In this document: positions 44,637-52,094 of the stretch, piece by piece
Layout of the letters: each line of letters starts with the position of its first letter
Position numbering within the stretch: position 1 is the first letter of the stretch
Assembly (NCBI GenBank): GCA_964543295.1
Contig: CAZIXA010000002.1
Location: 62,001-126,000, forward strand
Source of the DNA: AE-B3B sp964543295
Lineage (GTDB): Bacteria > Aerophobota > Aerophobia > Aerophobales > AE-B3A
Length of the DNA: 64,000 nt
Direction of reading: 5' to 3'
Notes under the pieces: model-generated
Told to the model about the DNA's origin: nothing
Database searches by the model: none
Seen by the model: only the letters and a program-made list of their open reading frames with translations
Program-made: the position numbers and the translations under genes

Positions 44637-45842
44637 GTGAAGGTACTGGTAACAATCTTTGAAGAGTTGGTTCCCGTAACTGGTGGAGGGACCCCAAGAA
44701 TATCAAATATAATAAAGGCTCTGGTCAGGAAAGAACACGAAGTTTATGTCGCCTCGTCTATTGGGGTGAGAAAAGAGAATGCCATTGAGCAGATGGGGTG
44801 TGTTGGTCTGGGGCCTCTTTTGAAGGTGAGTCGCTTAAGTTCAAAAAAAATGGTAAAGTATCTGTATGCTCATCCCCTGAATATATGGCGAGTGGTAAAA
44901 TATGCCAGAAAAATAAAACCCGATCTGATTATCTCTCATAACACTATCGCTGGGTTTGCTGCGCTTTTGGCAAAACGGTTCCAAAAAGACTGCCTTGTGG
45001 TTTTGGATCTGACCGATCTACTATTTGAGTATCTGGGAGACTATTACCCTGGGGGATGGATGAGGTTAGTTCAACTTGAGGGAAAGCGTCTGGAAAGAAA
45101 TACCATTAGAGAATCGGACAAAATAGTTACCGTTAGCAATTCCATGAGGGATATTCTTTTGACCTATGGCGCAAAGTTAGAAAATATTGAGGTGATTTGT
45201 GATGGAGTGGACACGAAGATTTTTAAACGGACATATGAGAGTGAACTGAGGAATAAATTTGGCAAGGATGCCGAAGATATTGTTATATTTCAAGGAGTAA
45301 TCGATCCTCAGGACAATCCCCAGATTATTTTAGATGCAGCCAAGGAGGTGTTGAAGAAACACCGCCAGACAATGTTTTGGATAATAGGGGATGGAACAGC
45401 CCTGCCCAAGCTCAAACAAAAAGTTGTTGAGGAGAATTTAGCCGAGTATTTCTATTTTTCAGGATGGGTCAAGCAAGAAGAAGTAGCTCACTACATCTCA
45501 GCTAGCGACATTGGACTTGTCATTCTTCCGGACAGCTTGTCGGCCCGGGGCAGGGTAACCCTTAAGGAATTCGAGTATTGGGCTTGCGGTGTTCCCGTTG
45601 TTGCTCCTCAACTGTCAGCGCTTGAAGAGGTGGTTGAGGACGGAAAGACAGGTTTTTTCTGGCAACCAGGTAACTTTAAGGATCTTGCCCAGAAGATAAT
45701 GCTTCTCATTGAAAGCAAAGATATGAGAAAGAAAATGGGACAAAAGGGGGTGGAGGTGGTCAAAGAGAAATTCGAATGGCAGAAATTGACCAATCATTAT
45801 GTAAAGGTTTGCGAGAATTTCGTGAAGAGGATACAGGAATGA
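44637..45842 (+). CDS. Glycosyltransferase family 4
   Basis: GT-B transferase of 401 aa. N-terminal TIFEELVPVTGGGTPRISNI, central VTVSNSMRDILLTYG, VICDGVDTKIFKR, and donor-binding IIGDGTALPKLK, FSGWVKQEEVAHYISASDIG and KEFEYWACGVPVVAP are typical. The start is GTG 44637 after an AGAAGGA-like site. Two pieces of this gene (45026-45086 and 45642-45667) recur in the GT2-GT2 spacer near 50 kb. The stop overlaps the next gene's ATG (ATGA, 45839), so the radical SAM gene is coupled to it. Confidence 0.9.
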   Translation: MKVLVTIFEELVPVTGGGTPRISNIIKALVRKEHEVYVASSIGVRKENAIEQMGCVGLGPLLKVSRLSSKKMVKYLYAHPLNIWRVVKYARKIKPDLIISHNTIAGFAALLAKRFQKDCLVVLDLTDLLFEYLGDYYPGGWMRLVQLEGKRLERNTIRESDKIVTVSNSMRDILLTYGAKLENIEVICDGVDTKIFKRTYESELRNKFGKDAEDIVIFQGVIDPQDNPQIILDAAKEVLKKHRQTMFWIIGDGTALPKLKQKVVEENLAEYFYFSGWVKQEEVAHYISASDIGLVILPDSLSARGRVTLKEFEYWACGVPVVAPQLSALEEVVEDGKTGFFWQPGNFKDLAQKIMLLIESKDMRKKMGQKGVEVVKEKFEWQKLTNHYVKVCENFVKRIQE

Positions 45843-47281
45843 GAGTCTTATTGATAGTGCCTGGGACTTACTCTTGGAGGTATCCCGGCCCTATTCAGCC
45901 TCATACTGGGATAGCTTACCTAGCGGCGATTTTGAAGAAGAATAGAATTGAAGTGAAAATATTGGATATGTGCTTGAGAGACCATACTAGACAGCTTTTT
46001 CCAACTCTTGATATTTTTCGTCCGCAACTAATAGGTATAACGGTATTTAGTCTTCACTATAAAAGAGTTTATGACTTGATCCATAAGATTAAGAATCAGG
46101 GGAAGTACCAGGTTGTTCTTGGTGGTCCTCATATCTCAGCCATTAGAGATGCAGCGCTGAGGAAAAGCGAGGCAGATTTTGCCATAAAAGGAGAGGGAGA
46201 GAAGACTTTACTTGAGTTATGTAAGGCCGTAGGAGAACCGCATCCTGATTACAGTAACATTGAAGGACTAATTTGGAGATCTGAGCACGGCGTGGTAGAG
46301 AATAACGATAGGCCCTTTATTGATAACCTGGACGCTCTTCCTTTTCCCGCCTATGAGGAGTTTCCGTTAGAAAAGTATTTTTGTTATAAGGACAAAACCC
46401 TATCTATCATTACCTCCAGAGGATGTCCACGGCGCTGCATTTTCTGTTCGGTTAGACTTTCTACGGGAGGGAAATTCAGACCTCGAAGTCCAGAAAATTT
46501 GGTGGCCGAAATAAAACACTGGTATGAACAAGGATGGAAAAGTTTCGAGTTTCAAGATGACAATTTTACCTGTGATATGAACAGAGCGAAGAGAATTTGT
46601 GAGCTCCTGGTCAGTAAAAACTTGGCTATTAGATGGTCTTTACCGAACGGGGTCCGGGCAGATAAACTTGACAGAAAACTGCTAGAAAAAATGAGGGAAT
46701 CCGGGTGCTTCCGGATTGCATTGGGTGTCGAGTCTGCCGATAACGATGTCCTCCGGAAAATAAAAAAGGGGACCAAAATTGAGCAAGTTGAAGAGACTGT
46801 AAAAATAATTAAGCAGGTGGGAATAGAGGTAGTGGGTTTTTTCATTGTGGGTCATCCTACTGAGACCTATGAACGGTTTATGGAAAGTGTTGATTTTGCC
46901 AGACGTATGTCATTTGATCAGGCGAGCTTTTGGAATCTGGTTCCCTACCCGGGGACAGAGCTTTTGGAATGGGTAAGGGATAATGCAGTCTTACTTTATC
47001 CGGAAGAGGTTTATCTTAATCGAGCCTCTTATTGTGAAGGCAGGCCAATTTTTGAAACGGCTGATTTTTCTGCGAAAGAAAGAAGAAAAGCATGGAAGTT
47101 TGGCCATTCCTTAGAGAGAAAAACTATTGCCTACGGGAAAATGGGCATGTTCTGGGGAGGTGTTGGCTTGGTCATATCTTCAATCCCCATTTTGGAACGA
47201 ATCCTGGTCCGATTAATAAAGGCAAACCAAATAGGTAGATTTTACTATGAAGTCTTATCTTCTTGGATAGAAAAGATATAG
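45839..47281 (+). CDS. B12-binding-domain radical SAM protein, second of three
   Basis: A ~480-aa paralogue of the 38609 and 47335 proteins. The cobalamin-type N-domain (VLLIVPGTYSWRYPG, VVLGGPHISA, IKGEGEKTL) leads into the radical SAM core with C196, C200 and C203 in SRGCPRRCIFC. FEFQDDNFTCDM, GVESADNDVLRKIKKGT and VPYPGTELLEW follow. ATG 45839 (MRVLLIVPG) overlaps the GT4 stop by 4 bp and is preferred over 45776, which lies inside the GT4 gene. No D-x-H-x-x-G histidine is seen. The C-terminal ~60 residues, with a hydrophobic patch, differ from the other two copies and may define substrate. Confidence 0.86.
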   Translation: MRVLLIVPGTYSWRYPGPIQPHTGIAYLAAILKKNRIEVKILDMCLRDHTRQLFPTLDIFRPQLIGITVFSLHYKRVYDLIHKIKNQGKYQVVLGGPHISAIRDAALRKSEADFAIKGEGEKTLLELCKAVGEPHPDYSNIEGLIWRSEHGVVENNDRPFIDNLDALPFPAYEEFPLEKYFCYKDKTLSIITSRGCPRRCIFCSVRLSTGGKFRPRSPENLVAEIKHWYEQGWKSFEFQDDNFTCDMNRAKRICELLVSKNLAIRWSLPNGVRADKLDRKLLEKMRESGCFRIALGVESADNDVLRKIKKGTKIEQVEETVKIIKQVGIEVVGFFIVGHPTETYERFMESVDFARRMSFDQASFWNLVPYPGTELLEWVRDNAVLLYPEEVYLNRASYCEGRPIFETADFSAKERRKAWKFGHSLERKTIAYGKMGMFWGGVGLVISSIPILERILVRLIKANQIGRFYYEVLSSWIEKI

Positions 47282-47334
47282 AGTAAGTACTGGTGGTAAA
47301 TAGTACTCCTTGAAAATTACCGGAGGTGTTGATT

Positions 47335-48780
47335 ATGAAAGTTCTGGTTACCAATCCTCCCTGGCCAGGATCAGGATATGGAGCCAGGTCAGATGTGAGA
47401 TGGCCGCACAAGAGAAGCGACAAGTTTATAGAATATCCTATCTATTTGGCTTATGTGGTAGCGGTTTTGGAGAAGGCAGGGATCGAGGTGGAGTTTATCG
47501 ACGCAGTAGTAGAGGAGATGTCCATACCGGATTTTGCTGATGCCGCAGCAAAAATTAATCCCAATATGGTGGTTATTGAATGCTCAACTCCTTCAATTCA
47601 ATATGATCTTTTGACGGCTAAGAGTCTAAAAGAGAGGATGAGCGATGTTTTCATAGTCTTGGTCGGCTCTCACCCCACTTTCTTCCATAGTCAGATTATG
47701 AAGGAAAATCCCCAGATTGATGCCATTTGTAGAGGAGAGTTTGATTTGACAGTTAAAGATGTGGCAGTGGCTCTTTCAAATGGAGATAAACTTGATGAAG
47801 TAAAAGGGATTACCTATAGAAATAAGGAAGGAATCCAGGTAAATGAAGATCGTCCCTTGATCCAAGACCTTGATGAGCTACCCTTTCCGGCCAGGCATAT
47901 TGTAAAGGGCGATAACTATAGACAGGGTACTTTTACCGGTAAACGCTGTACCACTATGGTTAGCTCCCGAGGGTGTCCCCATCGCTGCACCTATTGTCTG
48001 TGGCCGAGAACCTTGTACGGCAGCCGATTCAGGGCTAGAAGTGCGGAAGACGTGGTAGCTGAGGTGGAGCAGCTAACAAGAGATTATCACATTGATGAGA
48101 TCTATTTTGATGACGATTCCCTGGCTCTGAATCGAGCACGAATATTAAGAATTTGTCGACTGATCAATCAAAAAGGCATCAAGGTTAAATGGATACCTCA
48201 GTGTCGAGTGGACAGCATGGATGAAGAAGTTCTTAGGGCTATGAAAGAAGCAGGCTGCCATTACATAAGGTTTGGAGTGGAGTCGGGTTCCCAAAAGATA
48301 CTCGATATTATGAAGAAGGGAACCACCTTAGCTAAGATTAGGCGTGCTTTTGATTTATGTCGGAAGGTGGGCATAAAAACCCAGGCATTTTTCTTATTTG
48401 GGATTCCGGGAGAAACTCCCCGGACTATAAGGGAAACTATAAAATTTGCCAAAAAATTAAGGCCGGACAGCGCTCAGTTTGCTGTGGTTATTCCTCATCC
48501 AGGCACAGACCTCTATGAGATTTGCCAGAGAGAAGGCTGGCTTAAGTATAGCCGTTGGGAGGATTTTTCTGCCTGTAATTCCCTTATTGAAACTCCCGAG
48601 TTATCGAGGAAGGATGTAGAGAGGGCTCGAGTTAGAGCTTACCGGGAATTTTATTTTCGGCCTGGTTATGTCCTGAAGACCGCTCTCAAAATACACAGAT
48701 GGAATGACTTTAAAGCGGTGCTCAAAAGTGCTAAATCAGTCGTTGATCGAATATCATTTTTTTCCCGAGCCAGCTATTAG
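47335..48780 (+). CDS. B12-binding-domain radical SAM protein, third of three
   Basis: A ~481-aa protein: N-domain with VLVTNPPWPGSGYGAR, IVLVGSHPTFFHSQI and CRGEFDLTVKD, then the radical SAM motif C214, C218 and C221 in SRGCPHRCTYC. IYFDDDSLALNRAR, FGVESGSQKILDIMKKGT and IPHPGTDLYEI follow, and FYFRPGYVLKTALKIHRWNDF at the end resembles the 38609 protein. ATG 47335 has GGAGGTG (47322-47328) 6 bp upstream; TTG 47326 is disfavoured. Its last bases (from 48741) and the following spacer are repeated at 50071-50137, showing that a duplication once covered this gene. Confidence 0.87.
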   Translation: MKVLVTNPPWPGSGYGARSDVRWPHKRSDKFIEYPIYLAYVVAVLEKAGIEVEFIDAVVEEMSIPDFADAAAKINPNMVVIECSTPSIQYDLLTAKSLKERMSDVFIVLVGSHPTFFHSQIMKENPQIDAICRGEFDLTVKDVAVALSNGDKLDEVKGITYRNKEGIQVNEDRPLIQDLDELPFPARHIVKGDNYRQGTFTGKRCTTMVSSRGCPHRCTYCLWPRTLYGSRFRARSAEDVVAEVEQLTRDYHIDEIYFDDDSLALNRARILRICRLINQKGIKVKWIPQCRVDSMDEEVLRAMKEAGCHYIRFGVESGSQKILDIMKKGTTLAKIRRAFDLCRKVGIKTQAFFLFGIPGETPRTIRETIKFAKKLRPDSAQFAVVIPHPGTDLYEICQREGWLKYSRWEDFSACNSLIETPELSRKDVERARVRAYREFYFRPGYVLKTALKIHRWNDFKAVLKSAKSVVDRISFFSRASY

Positions 48781-48800
48781 CTGATGAGGCTAATTTGAGA

Positions 48801-48960
48801 CATGGGAATTTCAAAAACTTCTTTGGATTGCTATCAAGTGGGGTGGCGAAAAAAGGGGGAGCAGGCCCGACTTGCTCGAACGATGCGAGAGTCAGCTTTG
48901 CCGATCGGGCCGTTGAGGGGGGCATTCCGGAGGAATCGGCGAAGCCCTATTTTCCCCCTC
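48801..48960. repeat. Dispersed palindromic element, copy 3 of 3 (diverged)
   Basis: Aligns with copies 1 and 2 but is shorter and more diverged, lacking the AAACCTCGGCAGACGAGATA block while keeping the hairpin core and the CCCTATTTTCCCCCTC right end. It lies just before GT2 gene A. The duplicated upstream region of GT2 gene B lacks this element entirely (see findings). Confidence 0.75.
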
Positions 48961-48982
48961 AAATATGTTATGGGGAGGAGCC

Positions 48983-49572
48983 AATTTGACTAAAGATAAG
49001 GAGGTTTGCTCGGTAGTGGTTCCCGTTTTTAACGAAGAAGAGAATTTAGAGTTACTTCATCGTCGTTTGTCCAAGGTTTTGGAGAATCTCTGCCAGGACT
49101 ACGAAATTATCTTCGTGGATGACGGTAGCACGGATAATTCTTTGGAAATAATGAGAAAATTTCGGAAGGTCAATGAGAGAGTTAAAGTTATCAGTTTTTT
49201 CAGAAACTTTGGCCACCAGACAGCCATTACGGCTGGGATTGATTATGCCTCAGGTAGTGCAGTAATCGTGATGGATGCTGATCTCCAAGACCCCCCTGAG
49301 GTTATTCCCCAGTTGGTGGAAAAGTGGAGAGAAGGCTGTGATATAGTTTATGCAATTCGGGAAAGCAGGAAAGATCCGATTTTGAAAAAAGCTATTGCCT
49401 TTGTCTTCTACAGACTTTTCCAGAGAATGTCGGATGTTGATATCCCCGTAGATGCGGGTGATTTTCGGTTGATGAGCCGAAGAGTGGTAGATATTTTAAA
49501 GACCATGCCTGAGAGGAACAGGTATCTCAGGGGATTAGCCAGTTGGGTTGGTTTCAGGCAAACCAGGATCAG
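48983..49572 (+). repeat. 590-bp direct repeat, copy A
   Basis: By eye this is base-for-base the same as 50144-50733 (offset 1161 bp). It covers the TTG start, ribosome-site-proximal bases and the catalytic two-thirds of the GT2 gene. Identity ends abruptly in the codons for RIRYARD. Confidence 0.85.
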
Positions 49573-49969
49573 GTATGCCCGAGATAAGCGATATAGAGGG
49601 GAAAGTAAATATACCCTATGGAAGTTGTTCAGGCTTGCTTTTGATGGAATCACCTCCTTTTCTCATTTCCCACTCCAACTGGCAATTCACTTCGGGTTGG
49701 GGGTATCCCTAGGGAGCTTTTTGTATGCTGCTAAGATAGTCATAGATGCACTGTTTTTTAGCAAGACACCATCCGGATGGGCCACTCTACTGGACGAAGT
49801 TCTTTTTCTAGGTGGAGTACAACTGATATTATTTGGAGTAATTGGATTGTATGTAGGAAAAATCTATGTAGTGGTTCAGCAAAGGCCGCTTTATCTCATC
49901 AGGCAGAAAATTGGATTTGCAAAAGGGAAAGTAGGTAAGCGGAGTTTTTGGAGAGAATCGGCTCCCTAG
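48986..49969 (+). CDS. Glycosyltransferase family 2, DPM1/GtrB-like with two C-terminal membrane helices (copy A)
   Basis: Polyprenyl-phosphate sugar transferase type. VVVPVFNEEENLELLHR, VDDGSTDNSLEIM, the D-x-D-type MDADLQDPPEVIP, VDAGDFRLMSRRV and the membrane helices LAIHFGLGVSLGSFLYAA and VLFLGGVQLILFGVIGLYVG are clear. TTG 48986 is preferred because GGGGAGGAG lies ~8 bp upstream; ATG 48965 would include that site. The catalytic part is identical to copy B while the membrane part is clearly diverged. The last ~8 residues (SFWRESAP) come from an out-of-frame methyltransferase fragment, so the original C-terminus has been replaced. Confidence 0.9.
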   Translation: MTKDKEVCSVVVPVFNEEENLELLHRRLSKVLENLCQDYEIIFVDDGSTDNSLEIMRKFRKVNERVKVISFFRNFGHQTAITAGIDYASGSAVIVMDADLQDPPEVIPQLVEKWREGCDIVYAIRESRKDPILKKAIAFVFYRLFQRMSDVDIPVDAGDFRLMSRRVVDILKTMPERNRYLRGLASWVGFRQTRIRYARDKRYRGESKYTLWKLFRLAFDGITSFSHFPLQLAIHFGLGVSLGSFLYAAKIVIDALFFSKTPSGWATLLDEVLFLGGVQLILFGVIGLYVGKIYVVVQQRPLYLIRQKIGFAKGKVGKRSFWRESAP

Positions 49970-50137
49970 TGAGGACAAAGAAAGTAGATATGAGTATCTG
50001 GGAGACTATCACCCTGGAGGATGAATGAGGTTAGTTCAACTTGAAGGAAAGACAGGTTTTTTCTATCAACCGTTGATCGAATATCATTTTTTTTCCGATC
50101 CAGTTATTAGCTGATGAGGCTAATTTGAGACATGGGA
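49941..50137 (+). repeat. Mosaic spacer built from four upstream gene fragments
   Basis: Four collinear pieces: 49941-49990 matches 43031-43080 (methyltransferase), 49991-50051 matches 45026-45086 (GT4), 50046-50071 matches 45642-45667 (same GT4), and 50071-50137 matches 48741-48807 (end of radical SAM gene plus spacer). Matches are ~88-95% by eye. The second junction shares GGAAAG between both sources. This looks like the residue of a >6.5-kb tandem duplication after successive deletions. Confidence 0.85.
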
Positions 50138-50143
50138 GGGACT

Positions 50144-50733
50144 AATTTGACTAAAGATAAGGAGGTTTGCTCGGTAGTGGTTCCCGTTTTTAACGAAGAA
50201 GAGAATTTAGAGTTACTTCATCGTCGTTTGTCCAAGGTTTTGGAGAATCTCTGCCAGGACTACGAAATTATCTTCGTGGATGACGGTAGCACGGATAATT
50301 CTTTGGAAATAATGAGAAAATTTCGGAAGGTCAATGAGAGAGTTAAAGTTATCAGTTTTTTCAGAAACTTTGGCCACCAGACAGCCATTACGGCTGGGAT
50401 TGATTATGCCTCAGGTAGTGCAGTAATCGTGATGGATGCTGATCTCCAAGACCCCCCTGAGGTTATTCCCCAGTTGGTGGAAAAGTGGAGAGAAGGCTGT
50501 GATATAGTTTATGCAATTCGGGAAAGCAGGAAAGATCCGATTTTGAAAAAAGCTATTGCCTTTGTCTTCTACAGACTTTTCCAGAGAATGTCGGATGTTG
50601 ATATCCCCGTAGATGCGGGTGATTTTCGGTTGATGAGCCGAAGAGTGGTAGATATTTTAAAGACCATGCCTGAGAGGAACAGGTATCTCAGGGGATTAGC
50701 CAGTTGGGTTGGTTTCAGGCAAACCAGGATCAG
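50144..50733 (+). repeat. 590-bp direct repeat, copy B
   Basis: Second copy of 48983-49572. The similarity extends upstream through 50071-50137 (to 48741-48807) except that the ~165 bp carrying the palindromic element are missing here. Confidence 0.85.
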
Positions 50734-51106
50734 ATATGCCCGGGATGAGCGATATGCAGGAGAAAGGAAGTATACCTTATGGCGATCGGTCAGGCTCGCC
50801 TTTGATGGGATCACCTCCTTTTCTCGCTTTCCCCTCCAGCTGGTAGTTCACCTCGGTCTGGCGGTGTCCCTGGTAGGTTTTTTATATGGCGCGATCATAA
50901 TTATACTAGGATTGGTCTTCGGCAGAGTAGTACCGGGTTGGACTACGCTAATGGCTGCGGTTATTTTTCTAGGTGGAGTACAACTGGTCGTGGTCGGCAT
51001 AATTGGAGAATATGTGGGGAGAATCTATGTCGAGGTCCAGCAAAGGCCACTGTATCTCATCAAGCAAAAAATTGGATTTTCGAAAGAAGGTAATCATAGC
51101 CATTAA
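50147..51106 (+). CDS. Glycosyltransferase family 2, DPM1/GtrB-like (copy B)
   Basis: Same catalytic domain as copy A, residue for residue up to GFRQTRIRYAR, then a distinct C-terminal part: LVVHLGLAVSLVGFLYGAII and IFLGGVQLVVVGIIGEYVGRI, closer to the family consensus (EYVGRIY) than copy A. Likely a polyprenyl-phosphate glycosyltransferase with a two-helix membrane anchor. TTG 50147 has GGGAGGG ~6 bp upstream; ATG 50132 is the alternative. The pattern, identical front and diverged back, indicates gene conversion or a recombinational swap between paralogues. The next GT2 begins directly after its stop. Confidence 0.9.
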   Translation: MTKDKEVCSVVVPVFNEEENLELLHRRLSKVLENLCQDYEIIFVDDGSTDNSLEIMRKFRKVNERVKVISFFRNFGHQTAITAGIDYASGSAVIVMDADLQDPPEVIPQLVEKWREGCDIVYAIRESRKDPILKKAIAFVFYRLFQRMSDVDIPVDAGDFRLMSRRVVDILKTMPERNRYLRGLASWVGFRQTRIRYARDERYAGERKYTLWRSVRLAFDGITSFSRFPLQLVVHLGLAVSLVGFLYGAIIIILGLVFGRVVPGWTTLMAAVIFLGGVQLVVVGIIGEYVGRIYVEVQQRPLYLIKQKIGFSKEGNHSH

Positions 51107-52063
51107 ATGAGAAGAATCGTGAATGAGAACGAAAGAGAGCTTTCAGTGGTTATCCCGGTATACAATGAGGGAGAAAACCTTAACTCTCTCTATAGTCAAC
51201 TAAAGTCGGTGTTGGAGAGCCTTGGTAAAGCTTATGAGATAATCCTGGTAGACGATGGCAGTACAGACAGTTCTTTTTTGATAATGGAAAAATTACATAG
51301 TCAGGACCATAATGTAAAAGTTATTCAGTTCAGAAGGAATTTTGGTAAGGCAGCAGCACTTTCAGCAGGATTTACCTGTGCGCAGGGAAAGATAATTATT
51401 ACCATGGACGCTGATCTTCAAGATGATCCCCGAGAGATCCCCAATCTTCTCAAGAAACTGAATGAAGGTCATGATTTAGTTTCTGGATGGAGATTCAAGA
51501 GACAGGATCCGTTCTCGAGGACTTTTCCCTCCAGGTTGTTTAATTCTCTCACTACTACCTTAACCGGGGTTAAAGTCCACGATTTTAACTGCGGATTTAA
51601 AGCCTATCGCAAAGAAGTAATCGAGGGTCTCGACCTCTACGGTGAGCTGCACCGATATATTCCGGCTCTTGCTCATTGGAAGGGTTTTAAGGTTGGTGAG
51701 ATTAAGGTAAGGCATCGTCCCCGAACCCATGGTAAATCTAAGTATGGTGTGGAACGACTTCTTCGGGGATTGACCGATTTATTCACGGTGATGTTCCTGA
51801 CCAAGTATATGAAGAAGCCTCTTCATCTATTTGGTGCGGTGGGGGTGTTTCTTCTCTTAATAGGACTTATTATAAATGTTTATCTGGCCACCTTAAAGTT
51901 TGTTCTCAGGCAGGGAATTGGAACCAGGCCCTTGCTGTTGCTGGGAGTTCTATTGATGTTAATTGGTTTTCAGATCATCTCCACCGGGCTAATAGGTGAA
52001 ATGATAGTTAGCACCAGAGGCAAGAGTGAGAAGGGTTACGTTATCAGGAAGGTCCTGGAGTAG
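51107..52063 (+). CDS. Glycosyltransferase family 2, DPM1/GtrB-like (third paralogue)
   Basis: A 318-aa paralogue of the two preceding genes but clearly diverged: VVIPVYNEGENLNSLYSQL, LVDDGSTDSSFLIM, TMDADLQDDPREIP, VSGWRFKRQDPFSRTFPS, VHDFNCGFKAYRKEV, and RPRTHGKSKYG before two membrane helices (LFGAVGVFLLLIGLIINVYL and LLLGVLLMLIGFQIISTGLIG). These motifs are those of polyprenyl-phosphate mannose/glucose transferases. It starts immediately after the copy B stop (51106/51107), implying coupling. Three consecutive lipid-sugar synthases next to GT-C transferases suggest several polyprenyl-linked donors. Confidence 0.9.
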   Translation: MRRIVNENERELSVVIPVYNEGENLNSLYSQLKSVLESLGKAYEIILVDDGSTDSSFLIMEKLHSQDHNVKVIQFRRNFGKAAALSAGFTCAQGKIIITMDADLQDDPREIPNLLKKLNEGHDLVSGWRFKRQDPFSRTFPSRLFNSLTTTLTGVKVHDFNCGFKAYRKEVIEGLDLYGELHRYIPALAHWKGFKVGEIKVRHRPRTHGKSKYGVERLLRGLTDLFTVMFLTKYMKKPLHLFGAVGVFLLLIGLIINVYLATLKFVLRQGIGTRPLLLLGVLLMLIGFQIISTGLIGEMIVSTRGKSEKGYVIRKVLE

Positions 52064-52094
52064 CAGATTTAGATTTTGATGGGAAACTTGAGAA

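Noticed and set aside
48795..48993. Short open frames across palindromic element copy 3
   Set aside because: The frames are not conserved in copies 1 and 2 and arise from the GC-rich hairpins; no ribosome site or family motif.
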